Positions 1 to 7,497 are shown, numbered from the stretch's first letter. The stretch is 8,390 bases of DNA from Gemmatimonadota bacterium (GCA_003221825.1 QHUE01000183.1:1-8390); one strand, 5' to 3'. A program made the numbers and translations. The notes: generated from the sequence alone by a model not told the origin.

Positions 1-3000
1 CGCTGCAAACGGAGGGCGCGGCGCCGTTCTTCTCTTTCGAGTCCCACTTCGCCGACGTGATGCTCGGCGGCGGATTCGATCTCGTGACCGGCAATCCGCC
101 GTGGGTGCGGGCCGAGCGCTTGCCGCCGCGCGTGCGCGAGACGCTTGCGAGCCGGTACTCCTGCTGGCGTCCGGCAGCAACGCGTGGCTTTGCGCATCTC
201 CCCGATCTTGCCGTCGCGTTCACCGAGCGTGCCTTCGAGCTTACGCGCCCGGGTGGGGTCGTCGCGCTCCTCGTTCCCGCAAAACTCGCGACGAGCGGCT
301 ACGCCGAGCCGCTGCGCCGCCGGCTGGCGCTCCACTCCCGCATCGAGCGGGCCGCGCCGTTGCCGGAGCCCGTGGCGCAGTCGTTTGGCGCCGCCGTGTA
401 CCCGATGTCGCTGGTCGCGGCGCGGGCCGATCCGGCGGGAACGGAGCAGACGGGGACTGCTCTCGGAACGAAGACCGCGGCGGCGACCATCCCACAGCGC
501 CAACTGCAGAGTGATGGTCCCTGGATTCTCACGCCGGGCGTGGCGGGGATCAGCCGGCGGCTGTGTGCGCAACTCCCGACTGTCGGTGATCGCTGGTCAC
601 CCCAGCTCGGCGTGAAAACGGGCGCCGACGATCTTTTCGTCCTCGACCGCGAATGCCCGGGCACCCGCCCGGCGATTCGCGGGCGGGATATCACCGCCTG
701 GCACTGCCAGCCGCGGCGCTACTTGCTGTGGACCCACGGGTCCGACGGTCTGCCGCTCACTCGTCTTTCCGGCGACCTCGCGGCCCGACTTTCTTATTAT
801 GAGGAGCGGCTGCGTCGCCGCGCCGACTATCGAGCCGGGCCGCCCTGGCAGCTGTTCCGGACCGGCCTCGGCTTGGCACCGCATCGTGTCGTATGGCCCG
901 ACCTGGCCCGTCGTCTCACCGCCGCCGTCCCGGCGCCAGAGCTGGTGCCGCTCAACACCGTGTACGGCATTGCCACGCGCGACTGGGCCGACGCCGTCGC
1001 GCTGGCGGCGCTGCTCAATTCCTGCTGGCTCACCGCGCTGGCCCGCCTGGTTGCGGATCCGGCGCGCGGCGGGTTCCGCCGCTTCAACGCGCGAGTGGTT
1101 CGCGGACTCCCGACGCCGCGCAGCATCGTCGCCAGCGCGGCGCGGGCGCTGCTCGACGGGCAAGCGGTGGCGCCAACTGGAGCCACCTGGCCCGCCTGGC
1201 TCGCGCCGCACCAGGTCCCCGCCGCCGAGCGACTGAGCGCGATCATCGCGCGCCACGGCGGCGCGCTGCTCGCGGATGAAGTGGGACTGGGCAAATCGTA
1301 CGTCGCGCTCGCGGTTGCCCTGGCTCGTCGAGAACCGTTCGCGCTCGTCGTGCCCGCAGTTCTGGTCTCGCAGTGGCGTGGGTTGTTGGATCGATTCGGC
1401 ACCCAAGAAACGCCGATCATCACGCACGAGTCTCTGAGCGTATCGACCGCCCGACCGACCGACCGTCCGACCGCCGCATTTGTCGTCATCGACGAAGCCC
1501 ACCGCTTCCGTAATCCCGACACCAATCGCTACCGTGCCTTGGCGCGCCTCGTTGTCGGCAGCCGCGTGCTCCTGGTGACGGCGACGCCGATCCACAATTG
1601 CGTCGCCGACCTGCTCCATTTGCTTCGGCTCTTTCTGCGGGATCACGCCCTCGCCGCGCTGGGTGTCCCGTCGCTCCGGAACGCCGCGCGGCGTGAGGCC
1701 GATCGATCGCTCGCTCATGCGGCGGTGGCCCGGGTGATTGTCGCGCGCTCGCGCGCCCACGTACAGACGGGTTATGCCGGCGGGCCGGTGAGCATGGTGT
1801 TTCCACGATCGACGACCGAGGCGCTGCGCGCCGGTCCCGCATCCGAAGCACTGATCGCGGATCTCGCGGGAGGCGTGGCGGCGTTGCGCGCGGGTGGCGG
1901 CGCGGCTCCCCTGCTCCGCCTGATGCTCCTGCGTCGTCTGGGGTCGAGCCTCGCGGCCTTTCGCACGGCGCTCACGCGTCACGATGCCTACCTCGATCTC
2001 GCGGCACGCGCCGCGACCGAAGGCCGCGCGCTGACGCCGCGCGAGTTTCAGCGCTGCTTCCCGCGCGCTGCGGAGTCCGACATTCAGCTCGTCCTGTTCC
2101 CGCTCCTGCTCGATGAGGCGGACCGCGGGCCCGCGCAATTCGCTGCCGATCGCCGCACGGTCGCGCGCCTGCGCGACCTGCTTGCACGCGCGCCCGGCGG
2201 GGATCCTAAAGCCGATGGCCTGGAGCGATTGCTCTCGGCACGTCCAGCCAAGACGATCGTCTTCACGGATGCGCAGCCAACAGCCCGCTATCTCCTCCAG
2301 CGCCTGCGCCACTACCGAGTCGCGGCGGTCTTTGGTCACGTGGGCCGCTTCGCGGCCGGCGACGCGCCGCGGCAGGAGGTGCTGCGCGCCTTCGCGCCGC
2401 GCGCCCAGGGAGGACCGCGGCCGCCCGCCGCGCTGGAAACGGACGTCCTCATCGCGACCGATCTGTTGAGCGAGGGACTCAACCTCCAGGATGCCGAGCG
2501 CGTCGTGCACTACGATCTGCCGTGGAGTCCCGCGCGTCTCGCGCAACGCGTCGGCCGGATCGACCGCCTCGGTTCAGCGCACGCCTCCATCAGCACCGTC
2601 ACCTTCCTGCCGCCGCCGCCGCTGGCGCGGGCGCTCGCGATCGAAGAGCGCTTGGCGAGGAAGATTGGGGCGCGGCAGGTCGCAGGCACGAACGGCCGCC
2701 TCGACTGGTGCGATCTTTTGGCGCCGCTCGCGTCATCACCGGGCAGCGCACCGGTTGGCTCTTGTGCGGCAGTTGTGGGAGAACAGCCCTGCACTGTGCT
2801 CGTGGTCCGCATCGCGAAGTTGGTGGAAGCAATCGTGGTCGAAGGAGAAACGGCCCGCACGAATCCGGCAGCCGCTGCTCGAATCCTCGCGACCGTCGGC
2901 GGGGCCGACCCGGCCGTTCTCGATCGCGCGCTGTTGCAGCAGGCGCTCGATACTGCCGCTCCGCTGATCCGATCGCGCCTCGCGGCTGTGCAGGACGCGC

Positions 3001-3302
3001 GGTGGCGCGCGAGTGACCGGGATCGCTTCGCCCGACGGCTCATTCCCTGGGTGTTGTCAGCCGCACGCCGTGCCGCGCGGCGCGGCGATGGGGAGCAACT
3101 CGCTGCGCTCGATGCCTTGGTCTCGCGTCTGGCGTCGGGAATGACCGCTGGTGAGGAGCTTCTCCTGGAAGACCTTCTCTCCAGTCAGCAGCCGCTGCTG
3201 GTACAGGATCTCGTGGCGTGGCATCACGCGCTGCCGACCGCTGACGGGGGTGACTCGTCCATCGAGGTTGAGCTTGTTGCCGCATTGATGGTGTGTCGCT
3301 AG
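1..3302 (+). CDS. N6-adenine DNA methyltransferase fused to SNF2-family helicase (5' end outside window)
   Basis: Probable restriction-modification or phage-defence protein. The frame is open from base 3, the first complete codon, so the GTG at 57 is internal and the true start lies outside the window. Numbering residues from that GTG: the methylase catalytic motif IV NPPW is at 13-16, followed by a methylase fold with LVPAKL at 72-77. A TaqI-like target-recognition region spans about 180-355 (GVKTGADD at 185, IRGRDI at 207, RRFNARVV at 341). A complete SNF2/HepA-type motor follows: Walker A DEVGLGKS 407-414, DEAH 479-482, TATP 508-511, motif IV KTIVFTD from 732, motif V TDLLSEGLNLQ 801-811 and motif VI QRVGRIDRLG 830-839. 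Residues 850-1081 form a mostly helical tail with no motif I recognise. SAM-binding motif I should lie upstream. No nuclease motif is visible in this portion. Modification plus ATP-driven translocation is inferred from the domains. Domain calls are secure; the system type is not. Confidence 0.93.
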   Translation, partial: LQTEGAAPFFSFESHFADVMLGGGFDLVTGNPPWVRAERLPPRVRETLASRYSCWRPAATRGFAHLPDLAVAFTERAFELTRPGGVVALLVPAKLATSGYAEPLRRRLALHSRIERAAPLPEPVAQSFGAAVYPMSLVAARADPAGTEQTGTALGTKTAAATIPQRQLQSDGPWILTPGVAGISRRLCAQLPTVGDRWSPQLGVKTGADDLFVLDRECPGTRPAIRGRDITAWHCQPRRYLLWTHGSDGLPLTRLSGDLAARLSYYEERLRRRADYRAGPPWQLFRTGLGLAPHRVVWPDLARRLTAAVPAPELVPLNTVYGIATRDWADAVALAALLNSCWLTALARLVADPARGGFRRFNARVVRGLPTPRSIVASAARALLDGQAVAPTGATWPAWLAPHQVPAAERLSAIIARHGGALLADEVGLGKSYVALAVALARREPFALVVPAVLVSQWRGLLDRFGTQETPIITHESLSVSTARPTDRPTAAFVVIDEAHRFRNPDTNRYRALARLVVGSRVLLVTATPIHNCVADLLHLLRLFLRDHALAALGVPSLRNAARREADRSLAHAAVARVIVARSRAHVQTGYAGGPVSMVFPRSTTEALRAGPASEALIADLAGGVAALRAGGGAAPLLRLMLLRRLGSSLAAFRTALTRHDAYLDLAARAATEGRALTPREFQRCFPRAAESDIQLVLFPLLLDEADRGPAQFAADRRTVARLRDLLARAPGGDPKADGLERLLSARPAKTIVFTDAQPTARYLLQRLRHYRVAAVFGHVGRFAAGDAPRQEVLRAFAPRAQGGPRPPAALETDVLIATDLLSEGLNLQDAERVVHYDLPWSPARLAQRVGRIDRLGSAHASISTVTFLPPPPLARALAIEERLARKIGARQVAGTNGRLDWCDLLAPLASSPGSAPVGSCAAVVGEQPCTVLVVRIAKLVEAIVVEGETARTNPAAAARILATVGGADPAVLDRALLQQALDTAAPLIRSRLAAVQDARWRASDRDRFARRLIPWVLSAARRAARRGDGEQLAALDALVSRLASGMTAGEELLLEDLLSSQQPLLVQDLVAWHHALPTADGGDSSIEVELVAALMVCR
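1451..1473 (+). repeat. short CCGA tetranucleotide tandem repeat inside the helicase gene
   Basis: About five and a half CCGA units in a row, with one A-to-T change in the fourth. They encode the stretch around ARPTDRPT, a linker between helicase motif Ia and the DEAH box. Four-base repeats can slip and shift the reading frame, and longer ones do so in phase-variable methylase genes. At this copy number, strong instability is not expected. Confidence 0.5.
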
Positions 3303-3310
3303 GCTACGGT

Positions 3311-3958
3311 GTGCCCCTCACCACGTTCCTGTTCGACCTCGACGGCACGATCATCGACTCCATCGAGCTGATCCTGCGCTCCTACCGCCACACCATGGCG
3401 CTGCACCGCGCCAGCGAGCCGATGCCCCCCGACGACATGTGGATCAAAGGCCTCGGCACCCCGCTGTGGGCACAGTTCGGGCAGATCACCGACGACAAAG
3501 AAGAGATCGAAGCAATGGTGCAGACCTACCGCACCTACAACCTCACCCACCACGATGCGCTGGTAAAACCGTACGAAGGCATCGTCGCAGAAATCCGGCG
3601 CCTCAAAGAACACCGCAAGCGCCTCGGCCTGGTCACGAGCAAGCTGCGCGACGGCGCGATGCGCGGCCTCCGCGTGTCCGGGCTGGACCAGGCGTTTGAC
3701 CTCGTGCTCGGCTGCGACGACGTCACACACTCCAAGCCGCACCCCGAGCCCGTCTTGAAAGCGGTCGACCTGTTGCGGGCTCGCAACGACAGCACCGTGT
3801 TCGTCGGCGACTCCCGGCACGACATGGAGAGCGGCCGGGCGGCCGGAGTCAAAACCGCTGCCGTCCTGTGGGGCCCGTTCGACCGCGCGCACCTCGAAGA
3901 CCTCGCGCCCGATTACTGGCTGGAGAAACCGGAAGACCTGCGCCAGCTTTACGAATGA
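3311..3958 (+). CDS. HAD-superfamily phosphatase (phosphoglycolate phosphatase / PpaX-like)
   Basis: A cytoplasmic Mg-dependent phosphohydrolase of the HAD superfamily, probably acting on a small phosphorylated metabolite or pyrophosphate. Numbering from the GTG at 3311 (215 residues): motif I is DLDGT at 9-13, with nucleophile D9 and acid/base D11. Motif II is VTSK, with T109/S110. Motif III lysine is K142 in HSKPHPEP, and motif IV is VGDSRHD at 165-171. The region between motif I and motif II is helical and matches a C1-type cap, as in Gph and PpaX. The length is normal for that group. I prefer the GTG at 3311 because AGG lies at 3301-3303 at suitable spacing and the protein then begins just before the first beta strand. 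The longer GTG start at 3293 would overlap the preceding gene by 10 bases and has a poorer ribosome site. The stop overlaps the aminotransferase start (ATGA), so the two are probably co-translated. The substrate cannot be read from sequence. Confidence 0.9.
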   Translation: MPLTTFLFDLDGTIIDSIELILRSYRHTMALHRASEPMPPDDMWIKGLGTPLWAQFGQITDDKEEIEAMVQTYRTYNLTHHDALVKPYEGIVAEIRRLKEHRKRLGLVTSKLRDGAMRGLRVSGLDQAFDLVLGCDDVTHSKPHPEPVLKAVDLLRARNDSTVFVGDSRHDMESGRAAGVKTAAVLWGPFDRAHLEDLAPDYWLEKPEDLRQLYE

Positions 3959-5088
3959 CCCCAAAATTCGTCCCCTTCGAGCTGGAACGGTGGCAGAGCA
4001 CCTGGGAAAACCGGGTGCGCTTCAATCTCTCCGAGTCCGGCGTGCATCCGCTGACCATCCAGGAGCTGCTCGGCCTGGCCGGCGCCTCGGCGCTGCCCCT
4101 GCTCGAGGTGCGCCTCGGGTACAGCCAGTCGAACGGCACCGACCTGCTGCGCGAGCGCATCGCCGCACTCTACCCGGGCGCAGCCCCCGACCAGGTCCTC
4201 GTCACGACCGGCAGCTCAGAGGCCAACTTCGTCAGCTGCTGGCGCCTGATCGAGCCCGGCGACACAGTCGCCGTGATGATGCCGAACTACATGCAGACCG
4301 CGGGCCTCACCCAGAACTTCGGCGCGCAGGTTCGCCCGTTTCAGCTGCACGAAAAAGAAGGGTGGGAGCCCTACGCCGAGGAGATTCGCACCGCCATCAC
4401 GCCGGGGACGAAGCTGGTCGTCGTCACCAATCCGCATAACCCGACCGGTCATGTTCTGAGCGATACATCGCGCAAGGCGATTGTCGACCGCGCCGCGGAA
4501 GTCGGCGCCTGGATTCTGGCGGACGAGGTCTATCAGGGCGCCGAGCGCAATGGCAAGACCACGCAATCGTTCTGGGGCTCAGGCCACAACAAGGTGATCA
4601 TCGTGAACGGCCTGTCGAAGGCGTACGGGCTTCCGGGCCTGCGCATCGGCTGGATCGTCTCATCGAGGGCATTCAGTCAGGAGGCGTGGGCGCGCCACGA
4701 CTACACGACGATCGGACCCTCCGGCGCGTCCGATCATCTCGCCACCGTCGCCCTCGATCCCCACGTGCGCGACAAGCTGATCGAGCGCACGCGGCGCATC
4801 CTGCACGCCAACTATCCGGTGATGGAAGCGTGGCTCAAGACGTTCGGCGATACCTTCAGCTGGCATCCACCGCACGCCGGCGCGATTTGCTGGGCGCGCT
4901 ACCGCGGCGCCATCCCCGCCCTCGACGTCGTCGAGAAGCTGCGCGCGCAGCACAGCGTACTGCTCTGCCCCGGCGACCACTTCGGGATGCCCGGATTCCT
5001 CCGCTTCGGCTACGGCGAGGATCTCCAACATTTCCAGGAGGCACTCGCCGAAACCGAGCGCGGCTTGCGGAGGCTGTTCTCCGACTGA
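3955..5088 (+). CDS. class I/II fold-type I PLP-dependent aminotransferase
   Basis: A 377-residue PLP enzyme of fold type I, aspartate-aminotransferase superfamily. It is expected to move an amino group between an amino acid and a keto acid in the cytoplasm. Visible motifs: TTGSSEAN at 84-91 (phosphate-binding turn), NPHNPTG at 159-165 with N162, DEVY at 190-193 with D190 and Y193 for the cofactor ring, and SKAYGLPGLRIGW from 221 with Schiff-base lysine K222 and phosphate-binding R230. A C-terminal GFLRFGYGE holds the arginine expected to bind the substrate carboxylate. The ATG at 3955 is chosen because it overlaps the phosphatase stop as ATGA and starts the conserved part. An in-frame ATG further upstream at 3868 would add 29 Arg/Pro-rich residues that are only the phosphatase gene read in another frame. 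No strong ribosome site precedes 3955, consistent with coupling. The N-terminus resembles unnamed aminotransferases loosely related to capreomycidine synthase. The specific substrate is unknown. Confidence 0.92.
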   Translation: MTPKFVPFELERWQSTWENRVRFNLSESGVHPLTIQELLGLAGASALPLLEVRLGYSQSNGTDLLRERIAALYPGAAPDQVLVTTGSSEANFVSCWRLIEPGDTVAVMMPNYMQTAGLTQNFGAQVRPFQLHEKEGWEPYAEEIRTAITPGTKLVVVTNPHNPTGHVLSDTSRKAIVDRAAEVGAWILADEVYQGAERNGKTTQSFWGSGHNKVIIVNGLSKAYGLPGLRIGWIVSSRAFSQEAWARHDYTTIGPSGASDHLATVALDPHVRDKLIERTRRILHANYPVMEAWLKTFGDTFSWHPPHAGAICWARYRGAIPALDVVEKLRAQHSVLLCPGDHFGMPGFLRFGYGEDLQHFQEALAETERGLRRLFSD

Positions 5089-5089
5089 T

Positions 5090-6469
5090 ATGAGCACCTC
5101 GACACTCATACGAGCACCGCAGGACAATAGTGAAGTAGGAGCGATCACGCTGGCGGGCCCGGAGGAGGTGCGGGCGGCCCTCGACGCCAACGTGAGAGCG
5201 GCGCGCGCCTGCCGTGAGATGCCGTCCCACGCGCGGGCCGCGGCCTTACGCAAGATCGCGGACGGTCTCGAGGCCGCGCGACCCGAGCTCGCGCGCACGC
5301 TCGCGCTGGAAGCGGGCAAGCCGATCGCGCAGGCCAGGACCGAGCTCGATCGCGCGATCTTCGTATTCCGCGACGCCGCCGAGGAAGCGACACGCATCCA
5401 GGGAGAAGTGCTCCCCGCCGACGCCGTTCCTACAGGCACCGGCCGCATCGCGATCACCCGGCGCTTCCCGCTGTCGCCGATTGCCGCCATCACGCCGTTC
5501 AACTTTCCGGTACTCCTGGCGGCGCACAAAATCGCCCCGGCGATGGCGTGCGGGGCGACGATCAGCCTCAAACCGCCGCCGCAGGATCCGCTCACCACCC
5601 TCCGCCTCGGTGATCTCGTCAAGGCATCGGGCTACCCGGACGGCGCCGTCAACATCGTCCCCTGCCACGTCGAAGTCGCGCAAATCCTGATCGAGGACCC
5701 GCGCGTTCGCCTCATCACGTTCACCGGCAGCGCCAAGGCCGGCTGGGCCATTCGCGCGAAGGCCGGCACGAAACGCGTCGCGCTCGAGCTCGGCGGCAAC
5801 GCCGCCGTCATCGTCGAGCCGGACGCCGATCTGACGTGGGCCGCGGCACGCTGCGCGATCGGCGGCTTTACCTACGCCGGCCAGTCGTGCATATCCACTC
5901 AACGGATTTACGTTCACGAATCTGTCTGTACGCCGTTTCTCGACGCCTTTACTCGACGGGTTCAGCAGCTCAAGGTCGGCGACGTACTCGACGAGCATAC
6001 CGATGTCGGGCCGATGATCTCGGCCGATGCGGCAGACCGCGTCGAACGCTGGATCGCTGAGGCCGTGGCGGCAGGGGCCGAGATCGCCCTGGGCGGGAAG
6101 CGCAACGGCGTATTCCAGCAGCCTACCGTGCTCACGCACACGACGGCCGACATGAAGGTGAACTGCGAGGAAGTCTTTGCGCCGCTCGTGACCGTGACAC
6201 CCTACCGCTCGCTCACCGACGCCATCGAGTGGGCAAACGCGTCGCCCTACGGTCTCCAGGCGGGCGTGTTCACGACGAACCTGCAGACGATGTTCCGGCT
6301 CCACGCCGAGCTCGATGTCGGCGCCGTGAACGGCAACGACATTCCCGGTTTCCGCGTGGATCGTTTGCCGTATGGCGGCGCCAAGGCTTCAGGTCTCGGG
6401 CGCGAGGGTGTGCGGTACGCCATTGAAGAGATGACGGAGCGCCGAGTCCTAACCCTGAAGCTCGATTAG
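5090..6469 (+). CDS. NAD(P)-dependent aldehyde dehydrogenase family protein
   Basis: A 459-residue enzyme of the ALDH superfamily that oxidises an aldehyde to its acid with NAD or NADP. Key residues are all present: TPFNFP with N138 (oxyanion hole), K161 in SLKPPPQDP (cofactor ribose/phosphate), FTGSAKAG at 211-218 (cofactor turn), E233 in LELGGN (general base), catalytic C267 in GQSCIST, and E361 in EEVFAP. YAGQSCIS followed by QRIYVHES resembles the lactaldehyde / glyceraldehyde-3-phosphate / phosphonoacetaldehyde dehydrogenase branch, but this does not fix the substrate. It is slightly shorter than the usual 475-500 residues, mostly at the N-terminus, with no loss of catalytic motifs. The ATG lies 1 base after the aminotransferase stop, pointing to translational coupling. 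The stop overlaps that of the converging phosphate transporter gene. It may oxidise the aldehyde or semialdehyde of the pathway containing the two preceding enzymes; that role is inference. Confidence 0.93.
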   Translation: MSTSTLIRAPQDNSEVGAITLAGPEEVRAALDANVRAARACREMPSHARAAALRKIADGLEAARPELARTLALEAGKPIAQARTELDRAIFVFRDAAEEATRIQGEVLPADAVPTGTGRIAITRRFPLSPIAAITPFNFPVLLAAHKIAPAMACGATISLKPPPQDPLTTLRLGDLVKASGYPDGAVNIVPCHVEVAQILIEDPRVRLITFTGSAKAGWAIRAKAGTKRVALELGGNAAVIVEPDADLTWAAARCAIGGFTYAGQSCISTQRIYVHESVCTPFLDAFTRRVQQLKVGDVLDEHTDVGPMISADAADRVERWIAEAVAAGAEIALGGKRNGVFQQPTVLTHTTADMKVNCEEVFAPLVTVTPYRSLTDAIEWANASPYGLQAGVFTTNLQTMFRLHAELDVGAVNGNDIPGFRVDRLPYGGAKASGLGREGVRYAIEEMTERRVLTLKLD

Positions 6470-7497
6470 ACCACCGCCCGCAACAGCAAGTAGCTGAGCC
6501 CGCCGATGCCGGCCGCGGCCGGAATCGTCGCGACCCACGCCCAGACGATTCGTCCCGCCACGCCCCACCGCACCGCCGAGAAGCGCTGCACCGCGCCGAC
6601 CCCAGTGATCGCGCCCGTAATCGTATGCGTCGTACTCACGGGGATCCCGTAATGCGAAGACACGAATAGCGTGATCGCGCCGGCGGTCTCGGCGCAGAAG
6701 CCGCCGAACGGCGTCAGCTTGGTGATGCGCTGGCCCATTGTCCTCACGATCCGCCACCCGCCCGCCATCGTCCCCAGCCCAATTGCCGCCCCCGCGGCCA
6801 CAATGACCCAGGGTGGTATGTGATCGGCATCGCTGAGGTGGAAAAATGTGATCGGGAAGTTCACGAACAGCGCCTGGCTCGACACTAACAGCGCCACGAT
6901 GATGCCCATCGTCTTCTGCGCGTCGTTCGTTCCATGCCCGAGGGAGTACAGCGCCGCGGATACGAGTTGCAGCACGCGGAATGACTTATCCACTCGTCGG
7001 GGCAAGGATCGGCGTAAGGCCCACGACAACGCCACGGTGAGCAGCAGCGCCAACAAGAAGCCCATGACCGGCGCGACGACGATGAAGACGAGGGTCTTGG
7101 TCCAACCACTCGCGATGATCGCGGAGAAGCCTGACTTGGCGACCGCGGCGCCGGCATACCCGCCGATGAGCGCGTGCGAGGATGAGGTCGGCAGCCCCAG
7201 CCACCACGTGACAAGATCCCAGATGATTGCTCCCAGCAGCCCACCGAGCACGACGGTGGAATCGACGACGCTGAGATCGATCAGTCCTTTGCCGATGGTC
7301 TTCGCAATCGCGGTCCCGAAGACGAAGGCGGCAATGAAGTTCCAAAACGCCGCCCAAATCACCGCGGCGCTCGGCGAAAGTACGCGCGTCGAAACGACGG
7401 TGGCAATTGAGTTGGCGGCGTCGTGGAATCCATTGATGAAGTCGAAGGTGAGAGCGACCAGCACGATCGCCAGAACAAACCAGACGGAGCCCGCCAT
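6466..7497 (-). CDS. pit: PiT-family inorganic phosphate transporter
   Basis: A 343-residue inner-membrane secondary transporter for inorganic phosphate, PiT family, normally driven by cation symport. The protein is strongly hydrophobic from its first residues and has the internal duplication typical of the family. The first half carries GFHDAANS at 23-30 and GLPTSSSHALIGG from 101. The second half carries the matching HGTNDAQKTMG at 188-198 and GIPVSTTHT at 284-292. A more polar loop around 160-175 (LRRSLPRRVDKS) separates the halves. The length suits bacterial and archaeal short PiT proteins. The ATG shares one base with the stop of the upstream DUF47 gene (TGATG), so translation is probably coupled and both are made from one message. 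No Pho-box-like direct repeats are visible upstream of the pair. The gene's end overlaps the end of the opposing aldehyde dehydrogenase gene by 4 bases. Confidence 0.95.
   Translation of the reverse strand: MAGSVWFVLAIVLVALTFDFINGFHDAANSIATVVSTRVLSPSAAVIWAAFWNFIAAFVFGTAIAKTIGKGLIDLSVVDSTVVLGGLLGAIIWDLVTWWLGLPTSSSHALIGGYAGAAVAKSGFSAIIASGWTKTLVFIVVAPVMGFLLALLLTVALSWALRRSLPRRVDKSFRVLQLVSAALYSLGHGTNDAQKTMGIIVALLVSSQALFVNFPITFFHLSDADHIPPWVIVAAGAAIGLGTMAGGWRIVRTMGQRITKLTPFGGFCAETAGAITLFVSSHYGIPVSTTHTITGAITGVGAVQRFSAVRWGVAGRIVWAWVATIPAAAGIGGLSYLLLRAVV

Noticed and set aside
597..2546. A 649-codon open frame on the minus strand opposite the helicase
   Set aside because: It is Arg/Gly-rich, shows no domain motif, and lies wholly opposite a frame with a complete methylase-helicase motif set. 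Long antisense frames are common at this GC content.
2609..2626. CCG trinucleotide run encoding four prolines
   Set aside because: Too short to be an unstable repeat; expected in a GC-rich gene at a Pro-rich turn.
1..3302. Calling the large gene a Type ISP restriction enzyme or a DISARM component
   Set aside because: The domain order is opposite to Type ISP, and no DrmA, DrmB or DrmC partner is in the window. The decisive N-terminal part and left neighbours are not visible.
3868..3954. 29-codon N-terminal extension of the aminotransferase
   Set aside because: The Arg/Pro-rich residues come from reading the phosphatase gene out of frame; the ATGA overlap at 3955 gives the sensible start.
3299..3964. 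Minus-strand frame covering the whole phosphatase gene
   Set aside because: It mirrors the phosphatase codons, lacks any recognisable motif, and the plus frame carries all four HAD motifs.
5246..6304. 352-codon minus-strand frame opposite the aldehyde dehydrogenase
   Set aside because: Its composition is that of a GC shadow, and every ALDH catalytic residue is on the plus strand.
3311..6469. Assignment of the cassette to 2-aminoethylphosphonate degradation (PhnX/PhnW/PhnY)
   Set aside because: The HAD enzyme has DLDGT rather than the phosphonatase-type DxAGT motif, and the aminotransferase is class I/II, not the class V type of PhnW. Only the aldehyde dehydrogenase would be compatible.
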